A DNA stretch of 64,000 bases, from the NCBI RefSeq assembly GCF_000817735.3, contig NZ_JTJC03000017.1:372001-436000 (forward strand), read 5' to 3'. The position numbers and the translations under genes are program-made. This document shows positions 37,566-44,341 of the stretch, piece after piece (within the stretch, counting starts at the first letter, position 1; each line of letters begins with the position of its first letter). Under the pieces are notes generated by a model. The model saw only the letters and a program-made list of their open reading frames with translations. It did no database searches and had not been told where the DNA came from. The DNA is from Scytonema millei VB511283. GTDB taxonomy: Bacteria > Cyanobacteriota > Cyanobacteriia > Cyanobacteriales > Chroococcidiopsidaceae.

Positions 37566-37709
37566 GCCTTAACCGAACAGCATTGAGTTGTCAGTTGTCA
37601 GTGTAGAGAGGTTACATGTAACGTCTCTACTGCTCATCGATCGCTGCATAAACTAACTAAGGGAAACCTAAGTAACCTATAACAAGCATTACGCAGTAGG
37701 AGAAACCCC

Positions 37710-37826
37710 ATGCACGCTAACATCTGGTCTATCTTTGCTATCTTAGCTGTACTAATTCAAGTTATCCCTGCTGCAGTCGTCTTGTACTTAGCGTCGGCAA
37801 CCGATCGGCAGGAATGGTTTTGCTAG
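37710..37826 (+). CDS. Predicted 38-residue single-pass membrane peptide
   Basis: The ATG at 37710 is preceded by TAGGAG with 8-nt spacing. The product starts MHANIWSIFAILAVLIQVIP and continues AAVVLYLASATDRQEWFC, so residues about 5-28 are one hydrophobic helix with a short charged tail. The size and layout are like small photosynthetic or NDH membrane subunits, but I do not recognise it. It stands alone in a 1.2-kb gap with space for its own promoter. It could be a chance frame, although ribosome-binding site and hydrophobic profile argue for a gene. Confidence 0.6.
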   Translation: MHANIWSIFAILAVLIQVIPAAVVLYLASATDRQEWFC

Positions 37827-38635
37827 AAAACTTTACTAGATTGAACTCTGTAAACTAATGAAATTTTGTTACAACCTTTACTGCTACTTTTGGTTAACCT
37901 GGAATTAAGCTTATGTTGAGCTTCAGTAAAGATTTGATAAAGACTACGGCGGGTTTTGACAATTTGACTGGGAAAATACTTAAATTAGTGGTGTAAGAAG
38001 ATTTTTTCTCCGCTTCTCGATCTTGGCATAATCGAGGAGCAAAATTCGTTCTACAAAAACACGAAAAAGATAACTATGATGCTGTCTAGCTTGCAGGCGG
38101 ACAGTAAAGGGTGCTAACTACAACCTATTTGCAATGTAAGCAACATTGCAAATCGATTTAAACAAAACAAAAATGAATTAAAAAAAATTAAGCACGGTTC
38201 CCGACCTTAACCAAACTCTGAGGAAGTTAGGTTTACTACTTAAGGCAGAGCATTCTGTAGCTTTTACTTGCATCTCTGCAATCTTTGCTATGGGTAGTCT
38301 TGCTATCTTTATGCAATTTGCTGTTAGCGTTGGGTGCTGGTAACAAATTTACTTAGAAATTATGTGCTTTTTCCGTAATCTTTGTCACTCAAGTTGAATT
38401 TGTAGTTACACATACAATGCATCAGCCTAGAAAAAATTTTGTTTACTGCGGACAGAAATTGTTATTTTTTGTAAAGTTTAACTGAGCCAGATATGCTTTC
38501 TCTGCTGGAAACCTACAAGCGATCGCCATGCATCAAATCTAAAATTGCAGCGTATACATATAACATCTGGTTAGTAGGTCAGCGCATATAGCTCAAATTG
38601 AGCCTTCATAAGTTGTTAGGAAATGTTTGCGTCCT
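37827..38635. other. Long intergenic region with perfect hairpin
   Basis: ATTTGCAATGT (38127-38137) and ACATTGCAAAT (38143-38153) form an 11-bp stem over AAGCA. A frame open from 38182 to a TAA at 38341-38343 encodes a hydrophobic C-terminal stretch (AIFAMGSLAIFMQFAVSVG) but lacks a usable start. The rest is AT-rich, and the promoter of the response regulator is expected here. Confidence 0.5.
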
Positions 38636-39397
38636 ATGTCGTTACTAATTCTCGTGGTTGATGATGAGCCGTCGATTCGTGTTTCTGCTAGCTATGCATT
38701 GGAGCAAATTGGTTACTCAGTAGTTACGGCTGAACATGGAAAAGAAGCGCTGAGAATTATTGAGGAATATCAACCTCATCTAGTTATCACCGATATTATG
38801 ATGCCGCAGATGAATGGATACGAACTGATTCGATGGGTGCGTCAGCGTCCGGCATTTCGGTTATTACCTGTCGTATTTTTAACCGGACGCACGGAAACGG
38901 AAGAACGCATTCGCGGCTATCAAATGGGAGGCGATGCATACTTACCTAAACCGTTTGAATTAGATGAATTACATGCTGTCGTTCGCAACCTCTTAGAGCG
39001 ATCGCAGCTGATATCTCAACTGATGCAATGGGAATTGCGCCTGCGCGATCGCGCACAAAATACAGGTAGGCTACCCGTCTCTACAGATACTTTCGACTAC
39101 AATCCTCTCAGTGTTCCAACACCAATTTCATCGCCAACTGAAACCTTACGCCAGCAATTGCATTCCCAAATTCAAGCAACAATTGCAGCTACCAGATCTC
39201 GGATTAATTTCACAGACAGAGAACAGGCTGTACTCAAATTTCTGGCGCAGGGACTATCTAATTCTCAAATTGCTACCAATCTATTTCTCAGTCCGCGCAC
39301 GATAGAGAAATACGTGAGCAATTTGTTAGGTAAAACGGGAACTAGCAATCGGGTTGAATTGTTGCGCTTTGCAATGGAAAATCATTTAATTTCGTAA
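38636..39397 (+). CDS. Response regulator with LuxR-type HTH (NarL class)
   Basis: From ATG 38636 the protein has 253 residues. The receiver domain (1-120) has DDE at the N-terminus (LVVDDEPSIRVSAS), the phospho-acceptor in LVITDIMMPQMNGYEL, and K in YLPKPFEL. A linker of about 70 residues follows, then a LuxR-type HTH (LAQGLSNSQIATNLFLSPRT). It resembles the plastid ycf29/cyanobacterial family. No cognate kinase is adjacent. TTG 38627 is a weaker alternative start. It lies upstream of the leader-peptide cluster but 880 bp away. Confidence 0.92.
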   Translation: MSLLILVVDDEPSIRVSASYALEQIGYSVVTAEHGKEALRIIEEYQPHLVITDIMMPQMNGYELIRWVRQRPAFRLLPVVFLTGRTETEERIRGYQMGGDAYLPKPFELDELHAVVRNLLERSQLISQLMQWELRLRDRAQNTGRLPVSTDTFDYNPLSVPTPISSPTETLRQQLHSQIQATIAATRSRINFTDREQAVLKFLAQGLSNSQIATNLFLSPRTIEKYVSNLLGKTGTSNRVELLRFAMENHLIS

Positions 39398-40281
39398 GGT
39401 TGCTGGGAAAAACTGCGATTGCGGGGTAGCATGTACCAAATTATCTTAAAATTTTAGAATTTGGATTTTAGATTTTGGATTACAGAAAATTGCGTCAGCA
39501 AATTTTACTAGTTTAAAATTGGTGGCGATCGCATCAAACAGTATGTTCTTTTTCTATCTATGGTGTCTTAGCAATATTTAATTGTAGATCTTTATATCCC
39601 CCTCCATTCACTTGCTCAATAGCAATTTTTTTAATTTAACTTCCTTCTACTAAAGACAACAAAAATAGAATATTTATTATCTACCATCCAAGTTTAGTGT
39701 TAAGGGTAATATGTTTCCATAGAAACCTATTATATCCTAGCACTTGACTTGGCTTTTTTAATATCATAACCTCTTAAAATAGATAGCACATCTACTGTTT
39801 TAAAACGGGTATATACCTAGTGAACTCACCCATTGCTTTGGGTAACTTTGCCGTACAAATAATCTGAATCTTTTTATAGATTATTAGTAGATGACGAATA
39901 ATAGCCTGAACAAGAAAAAACAAAAAAGTTTTTCAAACAGGTTTTCCGAAATCAAATCTGAACTAACTGTAGGATTAAATAACGAGAAACAAAAACTAAA
40001 GCTGGTAGTTACTCTTACAGCGTTCTCTCAGCACTAAAAGATGTTCTCTAAACCGAATCTGTATAAAAAACGATCGGTAAATCTGAAAGTCAATATAGTA
40101 ATATTTTTTAAAGTTACTTTATTGATTAGAAATACCAGGCTTCAATCATTTGTTTGACAACAAAGCTTCTAGGTATTTTAAAGATGGAAAATCAATCGAA
40201 CTAAACTTTAAGTGCATAATTCTCGAATCACAAACGTACAACACATTAAGTCACTCAAACAACTTCAGGAGACTACTTACA
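39398..40281. other. AT-rich intergenic region upstream of the leader-peptide array
   Basis: No complete gene is supported. Around 39943-40042 there is a frameshifted stretch whose translation (SELTVGLNNEKQKLK, then AGSYSYSV in another frame) resembles a degraded leader peptide. From about 40205 the sequence matches the spacers that precede copies 2 and 4 of the array (TGCATAATTCTCGAATCACA). Confidence 0.5.
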
Positions 40282-40542
40282 ATGATTAACGAAAACACCG
40301 AATTATTTGTCGAACTATCTGACGAGCAACAACAATTAGTCGCAGGTGGTTATTCTTGGAACGGCTATGGTGATAATTCCATTTATGACGCTTTGGGAAC
40401 CAGCTTGAAAGAAACGCAATCAGTACAGCATCTCAAAGTCGGAATTGCTTCAACTCGCAACGGTAGCTATGTTGAGCAAGATTACTTGAATGCCAACCAA
40501 AAATTTGAAACTGATGCTTTCAAATATTTCACAGCTAAATAA
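40282..40542 (+). CDS. Double-glycine leader peptide, array copy 1
   Basis: An 86-residue precursor. The leader MINENTELFVELSDEQQQ-LVAGG (23 residues) has the ELxxEQxxxVAGG form cut by C39 peptidases. The 63-residue mature part begins YSWNGYGDNSIYDALG, ends KYFTAK and has no cysteine. AGGAG lies 10 nt before ATG 40282; an in-frame start at 40150 adds 44 residues of non-conserved sequence and is rejected. Its leader form (NENT) matches copy 3. Export by the downstream HlyD/PCAT pair is inferred. Function unknown: bacteriocin-like or biofilm matrix protein. Confidence 0.88.
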   Translation: MINENTELFVELSDEQQQLVAGGYSWNGYGDNSIYDALGTSLKETQSVQHLKVGIASTRNGSYVEQDYLNANQKFETDAFKYFTAK

Positions 40543-40622
40543 TTGAACTTCAGTGCATAATTCTCGAATCACAAACGTACAACATATTAAGTCACTCAAA
40601 CAACTTCAGGAGATTACTCACA

Positions 40623-40889
40623 ATGATTAACGAAACCAATACCGAACTATTTGTCGAACTGTCTGACGAACAACAACAACTCGTAGCTGGTGGTTATTCT
40701 TATCCCGGCGGTGGTGATGGTCAGTCTATCTATGACGTTCTCAATACCAGCTTGAAAGAAAACAAATCCGTGCAACAACTTAAAGTCGGAATTGCCTCGA
40801 CTCGTGACGGTAGCTATGTTGAGCAAGACTATTTGAATGCTAACCAAAACTTTGAAACCGACGCTTTCAAGTTTTTCACAGCTAAATAG
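40623..40889 (+). CDS. Double-glycine leader peptide, array copy 2
   Basis: An 88-residue precursor with a 24-residue leader of the NETNTELF form, then GG. It is the most divergent of the six: the mature N-terminus is YSYPGGGDGQSIYDVLN, with QQLKVG in place of QHLKVG and KFFTAK at the end. The spacer before it (about 80 bp) is nearly identical to those before copies 1 and 4, including CTTCAGGAGATTACT. A hairpin follows at 40914-40944. No cysteine. Confidence 0.88.
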   Translation: MINETNTELFVELSDEQQQLVAGGYSYPGGGDGQSIYDVLNTSLKENKSVQQLKVGIASTRDGSYVEQDYLNANQNFETDAFKFFTAK

Positions 40890-40913
40890 TTAGATTATCT
40901 GAACTCATAAGGT

Positions 40914-40944
40914 GTAATTCTCTCAACTCCAACGAGAGAATTAC
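40914..40944. other. Conserved spacer hairpin 1
   Basis: GTAATTCTCTC (40914-40924) and GAGAGAATTAC (40934-40944) form a perfect 11-bp stem with a 9-nt loop. There is no T-run, so mRNA processing, stabilisation or attenuation is more likely than termination. Identical stems lie after copies 4 and 5. Confidence 0.8.
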
Positions 40945-41013
40945 CTCCCAGCAAATCTCAAATTAATTCACGTCTACAACTTCAACTCAAACAACTTCAG
41001 GAGATTACTTACA

Positions 41014-41274
41014 ATGATTAACGAAAACACCGAATTATTTGTCGAACTATCTGACGAACAACAACAATTAGTCGCAGGTGGTTATTCTTGGGACGGCTAT
41101 GGTGATAATTCCATTTATGACGCTTTGGGAACCAGCTTGAAAGAAAACAAATCCGTACAACATCTCAAAGTCGGAATTGCTTCAACTCGCAACGGTAGCT
41201 ATGTTGAGCAAGATTACTTGAATGCTAACCAAAGCTTTGAAACTGATGCTTTCAAGTATTTCACAGCTAAATAA
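41014..41274 (+). CDS. Double-glycine leader peptide, array copy 3
   Basis: An 86-residue precursor, almost identical to copy 1 in its leader (MINENTELF) and mature start (YSWDGYGDNSIYDALG), but with LKENKSVQHL as in copies 2 and 6. This mix of blocks points to duplication with recombination between copies. AGGAG precedes the ATG by 10 nt. A spacer hairpin lies upstream and a type-I spacer lies between it and copy 4. No cysteine. Confidence 0.88.
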   Translation: MINENTELFVELSDEQQQLVAGGYSWDGYGDNSIYDALGTSLKENKSVQHLKVGIASTRNGSYVEQDYLNANQSFETDAFKYFTAK

Positions 41275-41354
41275 TTGAACTTCAGTGCATAATTCTCGCA
41301 GCACAAACGTACAACACATTAAGTCACTCAAACAACTTCAGGAGATTACTCACA

Positions 41355-41618
41355 ATGATTAACGAAACCAATACCGAACTATTTGTCGAACTATCTGACG
41401 AACAACAACAACTCGTAGCTGGTGGTTCTTACTGGGGTGGCTACGGTGACAATTCCATCTATGACGCTTTGGGAACTAGCTTGAAAGAAACGCAATCAGT
41501 ACAACATCTCAAAGTCGGAATTGCTTCAACTCGCAACGGTAGCTATGTTGAGCAAGACTACTTGAATGCTAACCACAAGTTTGAAACTGACGCTTTCAAG
41601 TATTTCACAGCTAAATAA
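41355..41618 (+). CDS. Double-glycine leader peptide, array copy 4
   Basis: An 87-residue precursor with the NETNTELF leader and a mature N-terminus SYWGGYGDNSIYDALG shared with copies 5 and 6. The middle reads LKETQSVQHL as in copy 1, and it ends NANHKFETDAFKYFTAK. A hairpin with the conserved stem but a different loop follows at 41643-41673. The protein is Cys-free, so neither disulfides nor lanthionines are possible. Confidence 0.88.
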   Translation: MINETNTELFVELSDEQQQLVAGGSYWGGYGDNSIYDALGTSLKETQSVQHLKVGIASTRNGSYVEQDYLNANHKFETDAFKYFTAK

Positions 41619-41642
41619 TTAGACTAATTGAAATCACCCAAT

Positions 41643-41673
41643 GTAATTCTCTCATTTGAGCTGAGAGAATTAC
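41643..41673. other. Conserved spacer hairpin 2
   Basis: Same 11-bp stem (GTAATTCTCTC with GAGAGAATTAC) as hairpin 1, but the 9-nt loop is ATTTGAGCT instead of AACTCCAAC. Stem conservation with loop change suggests that the structure is selected. Confidence 0.8.
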
Positions 41674-41742
41674 CTCCCAGCAAATCTCAAATTAATTCAC
41701 CCAAATAACTTCAACTCAAACAACTTCAGGAGATTACTCACA

Positions 41743-42006
41743 ATGATTAACGAAACCAATACCGAACTATTTGTCGAACTATCTGACGAACAACAACAAC
41801 TCGTAGCTGGTGGTTCTTACTGGGGTGGCTACGGTGACAATTCCATCTATGACGCTTTGGGAACTAGCTTGAAAGAAACGCAATCAGTGCAACATCTCAA
41901 AGTCGGAATTGCTTCAACTCGTCAAGGTAGCTACGTTGAGCAAGACTACTTGAATGCTAACCACAAGTTTGAAACTGACGCTTTCAAGTACTTCACAGCT
42001 AAATAG
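41743..42006 (+). CDS. Double-glycine leader peptide, array copy 5
   Basis: An 87-residue precursor that differs from copy 4 in essentially one residue (ASTRQGSY in place of ASTRNGSY). That residue is N, D or Q across the six copies and is the most variable site in an otherwise fixed stretch. The copy probably arose by a recent duplication of copy 4 together with its hairpin spacer. The same AGGAG-10-ATG context is present. Confidence 0.88.
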   Translation: MINETNTELFVELSDEQQQLVAGGSYWGGYGDNSIYDALGTSLKETQSVQHLKVGIASTRQGSYVEQDYLNANHKFETDAFKYFTAK

Positions 42007-42030
42007 TCAGACTAACTGAAATTATCAAGT

Positions 42031-42061
42031 GTAATTCTCTCAACTCCAACGAGAGAATTAC
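42031..42061. other. Conserved spacer hairpin 3
   Basis: The stem GTAATTCTCTC/GAGAGAATTAC and the loop AACTCCAAC are identical to hairpin 1. It lies between copies 5 and 6. Confidence 0.8.
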
Positions 42062-42115
42062 CTCTCAACAAAATCTAAATTAAGTGATTTAAACAACTTC
42101 AGGAGATTACTTACA

Positions 42116-42379
42116 ATGATTAACGAAACGAACACCGAATTATTTGTCGAACTATCTGACGAACAACAACAACTCGTAGCTGGTGGTTCTTACTGGGGTG
42201 GCTACGGTGACAATTCTATCTATGATGCTTTGGGAACCAGCTTGAAAGAAAACAAATCCGTGCAACATCTTAAAGTCGGAATTGCCTCGACTCGCGACGG
42301 TAGCTATGTTGAGCAAGACTACTTGAATGCTAACCACAAGTTTGAAACTGATGCCTTCAAGTACTTTACTGCCAAGTAA
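42116..42379 (+). CDS. Double-glycine leader peptide, array copy 6
   Basis: The last of the near-identical set, 87 residues. It combines the SYWGGYGDN mature start of copies 4 and 5 with LKENKSVQHL and ASTRDGSY as in copy 2. The final codons use different synonymous choices (ACTGCCAAGTAA), marking the array end. No hairpin of the spacer type follows; a T-run lies at 42533-42541 before the next gene, with no convincing stem. Confidence 0.88.
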   Translation: MINETNTELFVELSDEQQQLVAGGSYWGGYGDNSIYDALGTSLKENKSVQHLKVGIASTRDGSYVEQDYLNANHKFETDAFKYFTAK

Positions 42380-42587
42380 TCGCTGAGAAAGATTACGGTG
42401 ATGGATAGATAAATCAGTAGTACAGACTATCCACTAAACAACTCCAGAGCTTCCACTACCGTTTTCATTGCGCTTGGTTTGCCTAGCTCAGTGCATAAAT
42501 GAGAACACCCCAAGGTATGAAGTCTCTGGAAGTTTTTTTTTCTTATGACGAAATGAATGAGATTGTAACAATTGGAGAAAATCAACT

Positions 42588-42809
42588 ATGTCTTTTCCGA
42601 AAAATCTATTACCAGAATTGTTTTTAGAATTAACCACAGAGCAACAAGAGTCTGTAGCTGGCGGTGCTAACTATACCGAAATCAATAAAGAAACTCATGA
42701 ATCTACGGAACATGAAACAAGCCGCCAAACAGAACCAGACAATGGCAAAAAAGACCCATTCCATCACCCTCTCTTCTTCAAACCAATGTCAAGATTTTAT
42801 ATCTTCTAG
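42588..42809 (+). CDS. Divergent double-glycine leader peptide (73 aa)
   Basis: The leader (PELFLELTTEQQESVAGG) is clearly related to the array, but the mature part (47 residues after GG) is different. It is a charged, His-rich stretch (THESTEHETSRQTEPDNGKK) ending in DPFHHPLFFKPMSRFYIF. GGAG lies about 10 nt upstream. No cysteine. It sits directly before the HlyD gene. A different cargo of the same exporter is the likely reading; it could alternatively be a regulator or chaperone peptide for the system. Confidence 0.82.
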   Translation: MSFPKNLLPELFLELTTEQQESVAGGANYTEINKETHESTEHETSRQTEPDNGKKDPFHHPLFFKPMSRFYIF

Positions 42810-42921
42810 AAAAGATTCATAACAAAAGCGTTAACTAGAAGTTTTCTTAGTAGCGATCGCAGTTACCTAACTTTTGCGCTCAACGTCTCAGACAAATGAT
42901 GTAGTTTAAAGGTTCACAGTC

Positions 42922-44229
42922 ATGGTTAGCGAAGTCAATCCAGAATCTCTACGAATAGTTGAAAGCGAAGAGTTTCTACCCTCAATTAGTCCTACAGTCA
43001 CAATTGGCGGCGGAGTTCTGGTAGTTGCCTTCAGCGCAGCGGTATCCTTGGCTGCTACGCTCAACTACAACGTGACAGTTAAAGCACCTGCATCGATTCG
43101 TGGCGAAGTCCAAATTGTCCAATCGGCATCCGATGGCGTTGTCAGAAACATTGCCGTCAAAGAAAACCAATTGGTAAAAAAAGGTGATGCGATCGCTTAC
43201 GTTGACAATTCACAAATTTTAACTAGAAGAAACCAATTACTTGACAGCATTCAACAAAGCCGCTCTCAACTGAGACAAATTTCATCTCAGTTGAGTTCCA
43301 TTGATAGTCAAATTGCGGCAGAATCAAATTTATCAACTCGTTCAGTTGCCTCCGCTCAGGCAGAATTGCAACTACAGCAAAGAGATTACCTTGCCAAACA
43401 ACAGTCAGCAATAGCAGAAGTGCAAGTCGCTCAAGCCTCATTAGATCTGGCGCGAGAGGAGATGCAACGTTACCGTCAACTAGCCAATACAGGCGCAATT
43501 CCTATATTACAAGTTAAAGAAAAAGAACAAGCTTATAAAGCAGCGCAGGCAAAAGTCAATCAAGCCAAAGCCAATCTCAACCCCAGTCGCGCCACAGTCT
43601 CGATCGCCAACGAACGTATCGCCCAAGAAGAAGCAAGGGGTATGGCAACTGTAGCTGCACTACACAAAGAACGTAAAAACTTAGTTAGCAACCAAATCGA
43701 ATTACAAAATCAAGTTGCCCGCGACACCAAAGAAGTCCAACAAATGGGGGTAGAACTGAGCAAGACTATGATTCTCTCGCCCACCGATGGTACAGTGTTG
43801 AAACTAGAGTTGCGCAACCCAGGACAAGTAGTCAGCACGGGACAAGCGATCGCCCAAATTTCCCGCACCAACTCGCGTTTAGACATCAAAACTTACGTCC
43901 CAGGTGCAGAGATTAGCAAGATCAAGCCAGGACAGCAAGTTCAGATGCGCGTTTCCGCCTGTCCCTACCCCGACTATGGCACGCTTAAGGGTGTAGTCAA
44001 AACCGTGGCTCCCGATGTCGTACCTACTGCTAGCGGTGCAGCCAGCGAGTCCCCGACTCCAGCAGGCGCATATGAGGTGACAATTCAGCCGAATACGTGG
44101 TTTGTCGGTACTGGCGATCGCCTGTGTCGATTGCAACCTGGTATGGAAGGGACAGTAGACATTATTTCCAAATCAGAGACACCATTACAATTCGTTTTAC
44201 GTAAAGCAAGAATTCTTTCGGGTATCTAA
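42922..44229 (+). CDS. HlyD-family membrane fusion protein
   Basis: The 435-residue periplasmic adaptor links an inner-membrane ABC exporter to an outer-membrane channel. It has one N-terminal transmembrane helix (about 27-48, GGGVLVVAFSAAVSLAATLN), a lipoyl half-motif (VKAPASIRGEVQIVQSASDG), and a long coiled-coil hairpin (about 100-280). A second lipoyl part follows (ILSPTDGTVLKLELRNPGQVV), then the beta-barrel. The location between leader-peptide genes and the PCAT assigns it to their export. An outer-membrane TolC is not encoded nearby and would be shared. Confidence 0.92.
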   Translation: MVSEVNPESLRIVESEEFLPSISPTVTIGGGVLVVAFSAAVSLAATLNYNVTVKAPASIRGEVQIVQSASDGVVRNIAVKENQLVKKGDAIAYVDNSQILTRRNQLLDSIQQSRSQLRQISSQLSSIDSQIAAESNLSTRSVASAQAELQLQQRDYLAKQQSAIAEVQVAQASLDLAREEMQRYRQLANTGAIPILQVKEKEQAYKAAQAKVNQAKANLNPSRATVSIANERIAQEEARGMATVAALHKERKNLVSNQIELQNQVARDTKEVQQMGVELSKTMILSPTDGTVLKLELRNPGQVVSTGQAIAQISRTNSRLDIKTYVPGAEISKIKPGQQVQMRVSACPYPDYGTLKGVVKTVAPDVVPTASGAASESPTPAGAYEVTIQPNTWFVGTGDRLCRLQPGMEGTVDIISKSETPLQFVLRKARILSGI

Positions 44230-44236
44230 AAATAGT

Positions 44237-44332
44237 GGTAAGTCGTAAGTCGTAAGTCGTAAGTCGTAAGTCAGACTTGACTGATAACTGACAACTGATA
44301 ACTGATAACTGATAACTGATAACTGATTGTCG
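44237..44332. repeat. Heptamer STRR between HlyD and PCAT genes
   Basis: GTAAGTC x5 (44237-44271) followed by CTGATAA-type heptamers (44280-44327). It separates the adaptor from the transporter without breaking the gene order. Confidence 0.88.
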
Positions 44333-44341
44333 GCATCTATC

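Noticed and set aside
38182-38343. Small hydrophobic protein gene downstream of the 38127 hairpin
   Set aside because: The frame has no ATG, GTG or TTG start before the hydrophobic part and no ribosome-binding site.
40150-40281. Extended N-terminus for precursor copy 1
   Set aside because: The extra 44 codons are the spacer sequence that also precedes copies 2 and 4, where it is untranslated; AGGAG marks the start at 40282.
42480-42541. Rho-independent terminator before the seventh leader peptide gene
   Set aside because: There is a nine-T run but only a 6-bp stem with an 87-nt loop (CCAGAG/CTCTGG), too weak to call.
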